DNA of 59,975 nucleotides from Hallella bergensis DSM 17361 (GCF_000160535.1 NZ_GG704780.1:784519-844493), one strand, 5' to 3'. Shown: positions 1-8,864, counted from the stretch's first letter. Numbers and translations are program-made. Notes: a model not told the origin generated them from the sequence alone.

Positions 1-134
1 TTGCAGTAGGTGGAAAGTGCTTCATCGGCTCTTGCCGTTATGAATGGTTTGTCGCCCAGCAGTTCTGGGAAATGCTCACTGAGATAGTTCTCCAACTTCA
101 GACGGAAGTAAGATAGTTCTTTCTTGGTTTCCAT
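1..134 (-). CDS. DUF1896-family protein, 3' part outside window
   Basis: A reading frame starts with ATG at 134 and runs off the left edge, giving about 44 residues that begin METKKELSYFRLKLENYL. This resembles the N-terminus of DUF1896 proteins, small proteins of unknown function commonly carried on Bacteroidetes conjugative transposons. It lies 5' to 3' away from the integrase on the same strand (integrase stop at 173), so both probably belong to one integrative element extending left of the window. Family assignment rests on a short fragment and is tentative. Confidence 0.55.
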   Translation of the reverse strand, partial: METKKELSYFRLKLENYLSEHFPELLGDKPFITARADEALSTYC

Positions 135-172
135 AAATCTTTTATTTTAGAGTTATACGTTTTATTATATTA

Positions 173-1396
173 TCAGATGCCCATCGCCTTATTAAACTTG
201 CCGAGTTTGTCAGCGAGCTGTTCCATGTCATGCTCCACTTTCTTGTTGGTTATGCGGGCATAAATTTGTGTAGTTTTAATGTTGGTATGCCCCAACATCT
301 TCGATACACTTTCCATAGGAACACCCTTGCTGAGCGACATGGTTGCAAACGTATGTCGGGCAAGATGGAAGGTCAGATTCTTCTTGATGCCACAAAGATC
401 GGCAATTTCTTTCAAATATGCGTTGGTTTTTTGATTAGTTAAGATGGGAAACAGTTTGCCGTCCCGATAGGTCTTGTGACTGTACTTGGCGATGATATTC
501 TTGGGAATGTCAAGAAGCAACACATTTGTTTCCACGCTTGTTTTCTGCCTTTTGGTCATAATCCACTGCTTGTCATCAAGCGTAACGATGTTGTCTGGTG
601 TAAGGTTGGATACGTCGATATATGCCAGGCCTGTGAAGCATGAAAAGATGAAAACATCCCTTACTAACTCCAAGCGTTGAATAGAAATTTCCTTGTTGGC
701 TATCTTCATAATCTCCTCATCCGTGAGAAAACCTCGATTGACAGGCTCCAAGTGAAAACGATGATTGAGGAAGGGGTCGTGATACAAAACGCCCATTTTT
801 TGTCCTAATATTGTTATGGTCTTGAAAGTTTTCATTGTCTTGGTTGCGGTATTGGGATTTTGCCCAACGACTGTACGAAGGTAGATATCAAATTCTCGAA
901 TAACCGTATATGTAAGCTCTGATAGTTTGATATCCGACCTTTTGTAATTCCTTTGGAGAAATTCCCTGAAGTGGCGTTCGCAGACATTATATTTTTGTAA
1001 TGTTGCACTACTCGCAGAAATACCGACTTGTCGTGCTATATCGGCATTGTGCTTATCAAAGAGTTGCAACAGTGTGTCAATGTCTTCTTTCTTACCCAGA
1101 TATTCTGATTTGATGCGCTCCAGACATACATCGGGGTTGTCTTCTAATTTTCGATAGATACTCTGCAAGCCATTACGAATGTTGTCCAGTTCAAGATTTG
1201 TACTAAGAACGTCGGTTGTACGTCCTTTCAGTTTCTCATTCTCCTTGTCCCATAGTGATTGCTCTACCGCAATTCCTGTGGAGCCAAGTGAAAGACGTTC
1301 ATTATTGAGATAGATTCTCAACATTACTGGTGTCTTTCCTTCCTTGTTGACATAGTTGCTTCTAAGATAGAAGGCGGTTCTAAAATTTGTCTTCAT
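173..1396 (-). CDS. Tyrosine recombinase / phage-type integrase of an integrative element
   Basis: A site-specific recombinase of 407 residues, expected to integrate and excise the element at its left. An N-terminal SAM-like core-binding region (about residues 90-215) is followed by the catalytic domain. Visible catalytic positions are R347 in HLARHTF, the LGH motif and nucleophile Y379 in TQIYAR. The position of the first catalytic arginine, in the CFTGLAYIDV stretch, holds alanine (A258). The CTnDOT integrase is likewise known to lack its first arginine. I chose ATG at 1396 because MKTNFRTAFYLR is a typical start for this family and the upstream 28 codons are repeat DNA. A separate run of TTGTAGCCA repeats lies directly upstream. 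Confidence 0.9.
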   Translation of the reverse strand: MKTNFRTAFYLRSNYVNKEGKTPVMLRIYLNNERLSLGSTGIAVEQSLWDKENEKLKGRTTDVLSTNLELDNIRNGLQSIYRKLEDNPDVCLERIKSEYLGKKEDIDTLLQLFDKHNADIARQVGISASSATLQKYNVCERHFREFLQRNYKRSDIKLSELTYTVIREFDIYLRTVVGQNPNTATKTMKTFKTITILGQKMGVLYHDPFLNHRFHLEPVNRGFLTDEEIMKIANKEISIQRLELVRDVFIFSCFTGLAYIDVSNLTPDNIVTLDDKQWIMTKRQKTSVETNVLLLDIPKNIIAKYSHKTYRDGKLFPILTNQKTNAYLKEIADLCGIKKNLTFHLARHTFATMSLSKGVPMESVSKMLGHTNIKTTQIYARITNKKVEHDMEQLADKLGKFNKAMGI

Positions 1397-1411
1397 ACTT
1401 GTTTTTTTTAA

Positions 1412-1615
1412 TTGTAGCCAGAAATAGAGAAATTGTAGCCAGACGGAAAGGAAATTGTAGCCAAACGTCCATACTTTCAACTTCTGTAGCCCAGCTACAA
1501 AGTTCTACATAATTGTTTGAATAGCAGTAAAATACAAGTACTCTAAACGAACTCTCTACGAACTCTTGGCTACAATTTTTGTTTGCCTCAAAAAAATGTA
1601 GCCAGATTGTAGCCA
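1412..1615. repeat. Array of TTGTAGCCA repeats upstream of the integrase
   Basis: The 9-mer TTGTAGCCA occurs at 1412-1420, 1433-1441, 1455-1463 and 1607-1615. There is one inverted copy (TGGCTACAA) at 1567-1575 and partial copies at 1484-1493 and 1597-1604. The first three are spaced 21 and 22 bp apart and the last two about 10 bp apart, that is, close to whole helical turns. The position between an integrase gene and a tRNA gene suggests arm-type integrase or accessory-factor binding sites at the element end. This is inference from arrangement only. Confidence 0.6.
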
Positions 1616-1659
1616 CAGGAGAGTATTTTGGGAGTATATACGACCTCTAAACGACCTCT
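1541..1659. repeat. Pair of 15-bp direct repeats near the element end
   Basis: CTCTAAACGAACTCT at 1541-1555 recurs as CTCTAAACGACCTCT at 1645-1659, one base different. A shorter related copy, TCTACGAACTCT, lies directly after the first. They bracket the right part of the TTGTAGCCA array, so they may be core or accessory recombination sites. The stretch from 1397 to 1763 has no gene. Confidence 0.4.
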
Positions 1660-1684
1660 GAAAAGTAAGATTTGTATAAAATAA

Positions 1685-1716
1685 AAGTATCGCAACTTAC
1701 TGAAGTTACGATACTT
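1685..1716 (-). terminator. Probable terminator of tRNA-Ser
   Basis: AAGTATCG-C-AACTT, loop ACTG, AAGTT-A-CGATACTT forms a 14-position stem with one mismatch. Read on the minus strand it is followed by a T-rich run, and it lies about 50 nt past the tRNA 3' end. Its closeness to the element end leaves open a role in recombination. Confidence 0.6.
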
Positions 1717-1763
1717 ACGGATTTTTGAAGTTTTTCTCAACTCTTTTTACAGAGTACTTCACG

Positions 1764-1848
1764 CGGAGAGAGAGGGATTCGAACCCCCGGCACCTCTCAG
1801 TGCGACGGTTTTCAAGACCGTTGTAATCGACCACTCTACCATCTCTCC
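1764..1848 (-). tRNA. tRNA-Ser(TGA)
   Basis: An 85-nt class II cloverleaf without encoded CCA. The acceptor stem is GGAGAGA/TCTCTCC, the anticodon loop is CTTGAAA with anticodon TGA, the variable arm is GCACTGAGAGGTGC, and the T arm GGGGGTTCGAATCCCT is intact. Its 3' end faces the integrase, the usual orientation when a tRNA gene serves as an attachment site. The second att copy would lie outside the window, so that use is unproven. Confidence 0.95.
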
Positions 1849-1884
1849 AATGATGTTGCGAATAGTTTTTCTTGAAAGCGAGTG

Positions 1885-1892
1885 CAAAGATA
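1885..1892 (-). promoter_or_regulatory. -7 element for tRNA-Ser
   Basis: The complement reads TATCTTTG, matching the Bacteroidetes TAnnTTTG -7 box, about 37 nt before the tRNA 5' end. Confidence 0.6.
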
Positions 1893-1988
1893 GATAATAA
1901 AAATCATATATTACACTTTGTAATTTATAATCTTGACTCGCTTAAGCTTTATTAACAGATACAGAGGTCTCACGAGTCTAAAAAGAGG

Positions 1989-1996
1989 TAATTTTG
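1989..1996 (+). promoter_or_regulatory. -7 element for mutS2
   Basis: TAATTTTG fits TAnnTTTG and lies 25 bp before the mutS2 ATG. No good TTTG is seen at -33. Confidence 0.45.
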
Positions 1997-2021
1997 TAAC
2001 TGTTAAAAGATAAAGGTTCAA

Positions 2022-4670
2022 ATGATATACCCGAACAACTTTGAGACTAAGGTAGGTTTTGACGAGATACGCACAAGGCTGAAAGCGGAGTGTCTTTCCA
2101 CTTTGGGCATGAGTCTTGTGGAAGAGATGGCCTTCTCCTCTGATGCGGAATGTGTGAGCATCTGGATGGCACAGATCAGTGAGATGCGCCGTATAAACGA
2201 GGAAGAGGAGGATTTTCCGCTGGACTATTTCTATGATGTCCGCGACCATGTGAGACGTGTGCGACTGGAAGGCACGTGGCTGGAGGAGCAAGAACTTTTC
2301 GACTTACGGCGTTCGCTGGGCACAATAGAACGATTGGTAGCGTTTCTGTATCGTGGTGACGACTTGCCACAGAATGACGCTGAGGGCTATGGGAATGAGT
2401 CGGATGTCGTGTTGAAAAAATGGTACTTCCCCCATCTGCATGAGTTGGCTGACGGCGTTGCTACATTTCCCGTGTTGATTCAGCAAATTGATCAAATCAT
2501 AGACAAGTTTGGACATATACGTGACACGGCTTCGCCAGAATTAGCAAGTATTCGGCGCGAGCTGGCACGGACAGAAAAATCTGTCTCCCGGATATTAAGC
2601 GGTATTCTGAATGTTGCGCAGAATGAGGGAGTGGTTGAAAAGGATGTTACACCCGCCATTCGAGACGGCCGCTTAGTCATACCGGTGGCTCCGGCTTTGA
2701 AACGCCGTATCTCGGGTATTGTACATGACGAGAGCGCCACTGGGAAAACAGTGTTTATAGAGCCCACGGAGGTGGTGGAAGCCAATAATAAAATCCGCGA
2801 GCTCGAGAACGAGGAGCGTCAAGAGATTGTGAGAATCCTGACGAAGATGGCAGCTCGAATCCGTCCCCACACAGCCGAAATTCTCGACTCATATCATTTT
2901 CTTGCTCAAATAGATTATATACAAGCCAAGGCGAAGATGGCCGTCCAAATGAATGCCATTGAGCCCGAGGTGAAAGATCGACCCTATATCGACTTCATCC
3001 GCGCCCGTCACCCCTTGCTCGAATCTCACCTGAAAGAAGGACAAGTGATTGTACCTTTGGATATTATGCTTACTCCGGAGAAGCACATCCTGATCATCTC
3101 AGGGCCGAATGCCGGTGGCAAATCGGTGTGCCTAAAAACGGTGGGACTTCTTCAATACATGTTGCAGATGGGCCTTAGCATTCCGGTCGGAGACCGCACC
3201 ACATGCGGTATTTTCCAAGACCTGATGATTGATATTGGTGATGAGCAGAGTTTGGAAAACGACCTGAGCACCTATTCCTCACACCTGCTGAATATGAAGA
3301 ACATGATGCGTCAGGCTTCTGCCAACACCCTGATACTGATCGATGAGTTTGGCACCGGTACCGAACCTCAAATAGGCGGAGCTATAGCCGAGAGCGTTTT
3401 GGGACAATTCTGCAAGCGCGGAGCATGGGCAGTAATCACCACTCACTATCAGAACCTGAAACATTTTGCAGACAACCACACGGGCGTGATCAACGGAGCA
3501 ATGCTCTACGACCGCCACGAGATGAAACCCTTGTTTCAGTTGGCCATTGGCCGTCCGGGGAGTTCGTTCGCCATCGAGATTGCTCGCAAAATAGGACTGC
3601 CTGAAGAGGTGATAGCCGAAGCTTCCGAGTTGGTCGGTTCAGATTATATTCAAAGCGACAAATATTTACAGGACATCGTTCGTGACAAGCGCTACTGGGA
3701 GCAAAAGCGCCAAGCCGTGCGTCAACAGGAAAAAGATCTGCGCAAACAAATTGAGCGTTATGAGACCAACATTGTTGATGTTGAAAAGCAACGCAAGAAC
3801 ATTTTGGCCAAGGCCAAGCAGGAGGCAGACGAACTCCTGAAAGAAAGCAACCGTCAAATAGAAAACACAATCCGAGAGATTCGTGAAGCTCAGGCAGAAA
3901 AGGAGGACACACGTCGTATCAGAGCTGAGTTCGACGAGTTCAAGCAGGATGTGGAGCAGGGCAAATGGACCAAGAAGCGAAAGCCTGAAAGCGGAATATT
4001 GAGCGAAGATGATTTTAAAAAGAAAGTGGAGGAGATCAAAGCTCGAAAGAAACGACGGGAAGAGCGCAGAAAGAACAAGGACGCAGCGTCTCAGAAAGCC
4101 GCCGAGGCTCTGCGTGCTGCAGCTGCAAGATCATCACAACCGAGAAAGGCCAACGATATCGAAGTGGGCGACGAAGTACGTATCAAGGGAATTGCATCCC
4201 AAGGTCGTGTCGATGCTGTGGACGGCAAGACGGTTACCGTCATTCTTGGTGGTATTAAGACAAAAATAGAAAAGAAACGACTGGAACTCGTTGATGCCAA
4301 GAGGACAAAAAAAGATACTGCGGGAGAGGGGGAAACTCTATCTAAGATGGACAAGCTGAAAGCCAACTTACAAAACGACAGCATCTCGCATGCTACCCAG
4401 GCTACCATCGATGAACACAAACGCACCTTCCGCCAAGACTTAGACATTCGAGGAATGCGCGGAGACGAAGCCTTACGGGTCGTTCAGAATTATATCGACG
4501 ATGCGATATTGATGGGTGTGCATAAAGTCAGAATATTACACGGCAAGGGCAACGGCATCTTGCGGCAACTGGTTCGCCAATACTTATCTTCCGAGTCGAA
4601 CGTAACCCATTTTGCCGACGAGCACGTGCAGTTTGGCGGAGCCGGCATTACGGTTGTCGATTTAGGATAA
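2022..4670 (+). CDS. mutS2: Endonuclease MutS2
   Basis: An 882-residue MutS homologue of the MutS2 type, an ATPase with a C-terminal nuclease domain linked in other bacteria to suppression of recombination and to ribosome-collision rescue. After the core/lever region come Walker A GPNAGGKS (about residue 361), the signature region ending in STYSSHLLNM, and Walker B LILIDEFGTGTEP (about 437-449). A charged coiled coil (about 540-700), a KOW-like segment around EVGDEVRIKG and a C-terminal Smr domain beginning LDIRGMRGDEAL with HGKGNG (about 807-882) follow. Length is slightly above the usual 780-800 residues, mostly from the charged linker. The start at MIYPNNFE has a -7 box just upstream. Confidence 0.96.
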   Translation: MIYPNNFETKVGFDEIRTRLKAECLSTLGMSLVEEMAFSSDAECVSIWMAQISEMRRINEEEEDFPLDYFYDVRDHVRRVRLEGTWLEEQELFDLRRSLGTIERLVAFLYRGDDLPQNDAEGYGNESDVVLKKWYFPHLHELADGVATFPVLIQQIDQIIDKFGHIRDTASPELASIRRELARTEKSVSRILSGILNVAQNEGVVEKDVTPAIRDGRLVIPVAPALKRRISGIVHDESATGKTVFIEPTEVVEANNKIRELENEERQEIVRILTKMAARIRPHTAEILDSYHFLAQIDYIQAKAKMAVQMNAIEPEVKDRPYIDFIRARHPLLESHLKEGQVIVPLDIMLTPEKHILIISGPNAGGKSVCLKTVGLLQYMLQMGLSIPVGDRTTCGIFQDLMIDIGDEQSLENDLSTYSSHLLNMKNMMRQASANTLILIDEFGTGTEPQIGGAIAESVLGQFCKRGAWAVITTHYQNLKHFADNHTGVINGAMLYDRHEMKPLFQLAIGRPGSSFAIEIARKIGLPEEVIAEASELVGSDYIQSDKYLQDIVRDKRYWEQKRQAVRQQEKDLRKQIERYETNIVDVEKQRKNILAKAKQEADELLKESNRQIENTIREIREAQAEKEDTRRIRAEFDEFKQDVEQGKWTKKRKPESGILSEDDFKKKVEEIKARKKRREERRKNKDAASQKAAEALRAAAARSSQPRKANDIEVGDEVRIKGIASQGRVDAVDGKTVTVILGGIKTKIEKKRLELVDAKRTKKDTAGEGETLSKMDKLKANLQNDSISHATQATIDEHKRTFRQDLDIRGMRGDEALRVVQNYIDDAILMGVHKVRILHGKGNGILRQLVRQYLSSESNVTHFADEHVQFGGAGITVVDLG

Positions 4671-4734
4671 TGACACACTGTTCACGATATCATTGACGTT
4701 CATTCTATTCTCGCTCATGGTTCTGTGCAAAACA

Positions 4735-4777
4735 GTTAGATTTTGGCAATAAAACAAACAAATTGCCAAAATCTAAC
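4735..4777. terminator. Perfect 16-bp inverted repeat
   Basis: GTTAGATTTTGGCAAT at 4735-4750 is exactly complementary to ATTGCCAAAATCTAAC at 4762-4777, with an 11-nt A-rich loop. It lies in the convergent gap between mutS2 and the MFS gene and probably ends transcription from the left. Confidence 0.65.
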
Positions 4778-4795
4778 AAACTATGAACACTCATA

Positions 4796-4847
4796 TACCG
4801 TTAAGGGTCAAGAATAACGAAGTGTTGATTCCTGACCCTTAACGGTA
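4796..4847. terminator. Perfect 15-bp inverted repeat
   Basis: TACCGTTAAGGGTCA at 4796-4810 pairs exactly with TGACCCTTAACGGTA at 4833-4847 around a 22-nt loop. It lies 20 bp past the stop of the leftward MFS gene and 18 bp from the preceding inverted repeat, so the pair likely forms back-to-back terminators. Confidence 0.6.
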
Positions 4848-4867
4848 AAGTTGTATCTATAACGATG

Positions 4868-6490
4868 TTAAGCCTTGATGTTGGGTTCCTCGAGGCCGAG
4901 TCCTTTTTTCTTATCGACCGCCTTGAGAATGAGTCCGATGATGAGAGCTGCCACACCGAGACCGGCCAGCATGATGAGCGGCGCAGTGTAGTCGAGTTGG
5001 GTAGCGTCGGTCACGCCGGGGTTAGTCTTGTCGAGCACCTTGCCAATGAGCAGGGGGAAGAGCCATAGGCCAATGTTCTGAATCCAGAAAATCAAGGCGT
5101 AGGCCGAACCAATAATCTTCGCGTCGACTAGTTTAGGCACACTCGGCCAAAGCGACGCAGGCACTAACGAGAACGAAGCACCAAGTACGAGAATCGTGAG
5201 ATAGGCTACGATGACACCGCCCACCTGACTATCCTTGAACTGAGGCAGAACAAAAGCAAAGGTGAGGTGACAGGCGATCAGCAGGAGCGAACCAAGTATC
5301 AGCATCGTCGCTGCCTTACCCTTGTGGTCCACATAGTTGCCGAGAATCGGCGTGATGCCCACGGCAAGCAGTGGGAACACGGCAAACACAGACTCGGCAG
5401 ACTGGCGCATGTAACCCATATAGCAATAAAGAACGAGCGAGGCAATGGAAATACAAAGCACCATGTGTTTGATGCTCTTTTGCTTCATGAAGTTAAACAT
5501 GAATGCTGTGGCAGCCACAATCAACATGATGGCATACTGAACGAGGGTTGCCGAGGTGGACGTCCAGAATGAGTCGGAGGGCAATTCAGTAAACGTCAGG
5601 TTGCACTGCAACATGTTCACCGCATACTTCTGGAAGGGGAAGATGGCAGAATAATAGAGCACACAGAGCAGGGATACAAGCCAGAAGCCCATGCTGGAAA
5701 GAATTTGTCCGATATCTCTGATGTGGAAAGAATCTTCCTTCTCCTCAGCCTCACCGGTCTGTTCATCCAGTTTCCTATCCAGAAAGAAGTAAACAATAAA
5801 CATGATCAGTGCGATGCAGAGCAGCACAACACCAAAAGCCACCGACCGAGAAACATCAACCTGGCCACCCAACTTGGCAAAGAAGGGGGAGAAAATCATG
5901 CAGGTGGCCACGCCCAGACGTGCCAATGCCATTTCAGAACCCATGGCCAATGCCAGTTCGCGACCTTTGAACCATTTCACAATTCCACGAGAAGCCATGA
6001 TACCGGCCATCTCGACACCACAGCCGAAGATCATGAAGCCGCAGGCAGCAACCTTGGCAGAAGCCGGCATGCCCTCATAGAAGGGCGACACGCCCAACTG
6101 CTCGAACACGGGGATGTGGTTCAGATTTTCTGTAAACCACGCCTCTACCCCACTGCCCATGAAACTCTCGCTGATGGCATAATACTTGATCAGTGCACCA
6201 ACGAGCATCACCATACCCGAAAGGACAGCCGTGAAGCGCACGCCCATCTTGTCGAGAATGATACCGGCAAAAATGAGGAAGAATACAAAAACGTTCAGAA
6301 AGGTTTCTGAGCCCTGCATCGTTCCGAAGGCCGTGGAATCCCATCCGCGTTCGGTGAGCATCAAATCCTTGATAGGAGAAAGGATGTCCATAAAGATGTA
6401 GGAACAAAACATGGCCAATGCCAAGAGGAGGAGTGCCGTCCATCGCATGGCAGCAGAGTCTCGAAGTGTGTGTTGAACTTGAGTAGTCAT
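4868..6490 (-). CDS. MFS transporter, possibly for peptides
   Basis: A 540-residue integral membrane protein with about twelve hydrophobic segments and a charged central loop (residues about 225-255, rich in E and D). This is the usual two-bundle major facilitator layout. The region GSEMALARLGVATCMIFSPFFA after TM4-5 resembles the MFSD1-like branch, whose animal member exports dipeptides from lysosomes. The gene follows a secreted S9 peptidase on the same strand after 77 bp, so uptake of di/tripeptides released by that enzyme is a reasonable guess. Substrate cannot be told from sequence. Start at MTTQVQHTLRDSAAMRW. Confidence 0.8.
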   Translation of the reverse strand: MTTQVQHTLRDSAAMRWTALLLLALAMFCSYIFMDILSPIKDLMLTERGWDSTAFGTMQGSETFLNVFVFFLIFAGIILDKMGVRFTAVLSGMVMLVGALIKYYAISESFMGSGVEAWFTENLNHIPVFEQLGVSPFYEGMPASAKVAACGFMIFGCGVEMAGIMASRGIVKWFKGRELALAMGSEMALARLGVATCMIFSPFFAKLGGQVDVSRSVAFGVVLLCIALIMFIVYFFLDRKLDEQTGEAEEKEDSFHIRDIGQILSSMGFWLVSLLCVLYYSAIFPFQKYAVNMLQCNLTFTELPSDSFWTSTSATLVQYAIMLIVAATAFMFNFMKQKSIKHMVLCISIASLVLYCYMGYMRQSAESVFAVFPLLAVGITPILGNYVDHKGKAATMLILGSLLLIACHLTFAFVLPQFKDSQVGGVIVAYLTILVLGASFSLVPASLWPSVPKLVDAKIIGSAYALIFWIQNIGLWLFPLLIGKVLDKTNPGVTDATQLDYTAPLIMLAGLGVAALIIGLILKAVDKKKGLGLEEPNIKA

Positions 6491-6528
6491 AATGTGTATC
6501 GTAGTTATTTTCTATCGAGTAAAAGTTG

Positions 6529-6559
6529 CCATGAGCGACTCCCATGGAGTCGTTCATGG
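6529..6559 (-). other. Intercistronic hairpin between peptidase and MFS genes
   Basis: CCATGAGCGACTCC and GGAGTCGTTCATGG pair over 14 positions (one G-T) around a 3-nt CAT loop. There is no T-tract on the transcribed strand, so an mRNA-stability or processing element is more likely than a terminator. Confidence 0.55.
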
Positions 6560-6567
6560 GTTAGAGG

Positions 6568-8748
6568 TTAATTCTTCAACCAGCGGTCGAGCCAGTTGAA
6601 GAACGTACGCTGCCACAGGATTCCGTTTTGCGGTTTCAGCACCCAGTGGTTTTCATCCGGGAAAATGAGCAGCTCGGCCGGAATGCCACGCAAGCGGGCT
6701 GCATTGAATGCCCCCATACCTTGGTTGGCATTGATGCGATAGTCTTTTTCTCCGTGGATGCAGAGGATGGGCGTATCCCATTTGTCGACAAAGCGGTGAG
6801 GACTGTTGGCATAGGTTTTCCGCGCAGCTTCTGTCTGGTCCTTGTTCCAATAGGCATCGTCATATTCCCAGTTGGAGAACCATACTTCCTCGGTATCGGT
6901 GTACATCGACTCTAAGTTGAAGGCTCCGTCATGAGCGATGAAACACTTGAAACGCTTGTTGTGATGTCCGGCAAGATAGTACACGGAGAATCCTCCGAAC
7001 GAGGCGCCCACGGCTCCAAGACGGTCTCTGTCTACATAGGGAAGCTTGTTGGCTGCATCGTCAATTGCCGAGAGGTAATCGTCCATACATTGTCCGGTCC
7101 AGTCCTGACTCACGGCCTCGTTCCATTCGCTTCCAAAGCCGGGCAATCCGCGTCGGTTTGGTGCCACAACCACATAGCCGTGTGCTGCCATAATCGACAT
7201 GTTCCAACGGTAACTCCAGAATTGGCTGACCGGACTTTGTGGTCCGCCCTCGCAGAACAGCAAGGTGGGATATTTCTTGTTCGCATCGAAATGGGGCGGC
7301 AGGACAATCCATACCAATTCTTCTTTGCCGTCGGTGGTCTTCACCCAACGTTGCTCCACGGTGGGCATGGCCAGCTGGTCAAAGATATGTTTGTTCTCAT
7401 CCGTAATCTTAGCCACCTCCGACTTCTTCTCTTTCTTGCTCGGCGTGAGCACATAGAGGTCGTCGGGATGCAAGAACGAGTGACGCGTGACGAGCAGTTG
7501 TTTGCCGTTGCCCATCATTTGCAGCGAGCCGTAGTCATACCAGCCATCGGTGAGCTGCATCACACAACCACTCAAATCCGTTTGGTAGACCATCTCCGTG
7601 CCATGCCAAACCCCAAGGAAATAAAGTGTTTTGGAGTCCGGAGCCCAACAAAAGTCATCGACATTGGAGTCGAAACTCTCCGTGACATATTTCTTTTCGC
7701 CCGTTTTCAGATTGTAGATACACAGGCGGTTGCGATCGCTCTCATAGCCATTGCGAGCCATACTCTGCCAGGCGATGTACTGACCATCGGCCGAAAACTT
7801 CGGATTGATGTCGTAGCCCACGTTCATATCGCCCGCCTGCCTGTTCACAGCCTGATTACGCATGCTCTTGGTGGGGTCTATTCGGGGTTCCTGATAGTCT
7901 GCCGGCTTGCAGAGATTTCGGGTTTCACTGGTCTCTATATTATAGAGGTATATATCCGCATCGGTAGAGATAGCATAGTCTACTCCCGTCTTTTTGCGTG
8001 AGGTGTAGGCCACCTGCTTGGAGTCTTTGCTCCAATCAATCTGTTCTATACCACCGAAAGGAGCCATCGGACATTCGTAAGGCTCGCCCTCCATAATATC
8101 TATGCCTTCGGAAACCGAATTTCCGTTCACCTCGGCAAGGAATGGATGGGCGATAGACTCCACATAATGATCCCAATGGCGATAGTTCAAGTCGGTCACC
8201 AATCGTCCGCTGGCCTTGGGCAGGTCGTCCGGATTTTTTTGTATAGTACCATAATAAGGCAGACTCTTGACGAGGATGACATGCCGACCATCAGGCGAGA
8301 ACTTGAATCCCTCGATATCGGTTTTCGAGTTGGTCAGTTTCTCGCGGCCCGTTCCGTCGGGATTCATCTTCCACAACTGACCCTCCCTCAGGAATGCTAT
8401 CTTTTGCCCATTCTCTATCCAGGCGGCATCGGTCTCGCTTTTGGCATCGACCGTGAGTAGTGTGGGGGTGGCGATCTTCTTTCCCACCTTGGTAGGCTGG
8501 ACAAAGAGCATGGTGTGGCTCTTGTTCTCCTTCACGCTGTAATAACTCACGTGATAAACCACCTGCTTGCCATCAGGAGACACTTGTGCACCGCCAATCC
8601 TACCCATAGCCCATAAAGCCTCGGGCGTCATGAGGTCGCAGTTTAAAGCTAAAAGTGAAGTGGTATCTTTCTGAATCATGGTTTGTGCATTGGCTTGGGG
8701 CTGGTTTAAAAGCAGAATACCCAATGCCAGAGCTATCGCTTTGTTCAT
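6568..8748 (-). CDS. Secreted S9-family (prolyl oligopeptidase/DPP-like) peptidase
   Basis: A 726-residue serine peptidase that should cleave short peptides in the periplasm. A signal peptide (MNKAIALALGILLLNQPQANA) leads into a WD40-like beta-propeller region with repeated SPDGK/SADGQ motifs (about 50-450). The alpha/beta-hydrolase domain follows, with nucleophile in GASFGG (about residue 584), acid in GEKDYR (about 667) and histidine in DENHW (about 700). ATG 8748 is preferred over an upstream ATG because it gives an intact signal peptide. The MFS gene follows in the same direction. A perfect terminator of the preceding yidC gene separates this pair from that operon. Confidence 0.93.
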   Translation of the reverse strand: MNKAIALALGILLLNQPQANAQTMIQKDTTSLLALNCDLMTPEALWAMGRIGGAQVSPDGKQVVYHVSYYSVKENKSHTMLFVQPTKVGKKIATPTLLTVDAKSETDAAWIENGQKIAFLREGQLWKMNPDGTGREKLTNSKTDIEGFKFSPDGRHVILVKSLPYYGTIQKNPDDLPKASGRLVTDLNYRHWDHYVESIAHPFLAEVNGNSVSEGIDIMEGEPYECPMAPFGGIEQIDWSKDSKQVAYTSRKKTGVDYAISTDADIYLYNIETSETRNLCKPADYQEPRIDPTKSMRNQAVNRQAGDMNVGYDINPKFSADGQYIAWQSMARNGYESDRNRLCIYNLKTGEKKYVTESFDSNVDDFCWAPDSKTLYFLGVWHGTEMVYQTDLSGCVMQLTDGWYDYGSLQMMGNGKQLLVTRHSFLHPDDLYVLTPSKKEKKSEVAKITDENKHIFDQLAMPTVEQRWVKTTDGKEELVWIVLPPHFDANKKYPTLLFCEGGPQSPVSQFWSYRWNMSIMAAHGYVVVAPNRRGLPGFGSEWNEAVSQDWTGQCMDDYLSAIDDAANKLPYVDRDRLGAVGASFGGFSVYYLAGHHNKRFKCFIAHDGAFNLESMYTDTEEVWFSNWEYDDAYWNKDQTEAARKTYANSPHRFVDKWDTPILCIHGEKDYRINANQGMGAFNAARLRGIPAELLIFPDENHWVLKPQNGILWQRTFFNWLDRWLKN

Positions 8749-8790
8749 TGTTGTTGAATTTTTAAGACTTACAGGATCGTTATAGGATTC

Positions 8791-8849
8791 AAAAAAGTAA
8801 AACAAAACCTACAGGCCACCAAACCATCGGTTTCGGAACGGCCTGTAGG
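8791..8849 (-). terminator. Rho-independent terminator of yidC
   Basis: On the minus strand a perfect 10-bp stem (CCTACAGGCC/GGCCTGTAGG, 8808-8817 with 8840-8849) is followed by a T-rich run complementary to 8791-8807. It starts 15 bp after the yidC stop. Confidence 0.8.
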
Positions 8850-8864
8850 GTATGGGTTGTCAGG

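Noticed and set aside
1764..1848. tRNA-Ser as a confirmed attachment site with duplicated 3' end.
   Set aside because: The second copy would lie beyond the left edge. Nothing in the window repeats the tRNA 3' end, so only the possibility is noted.
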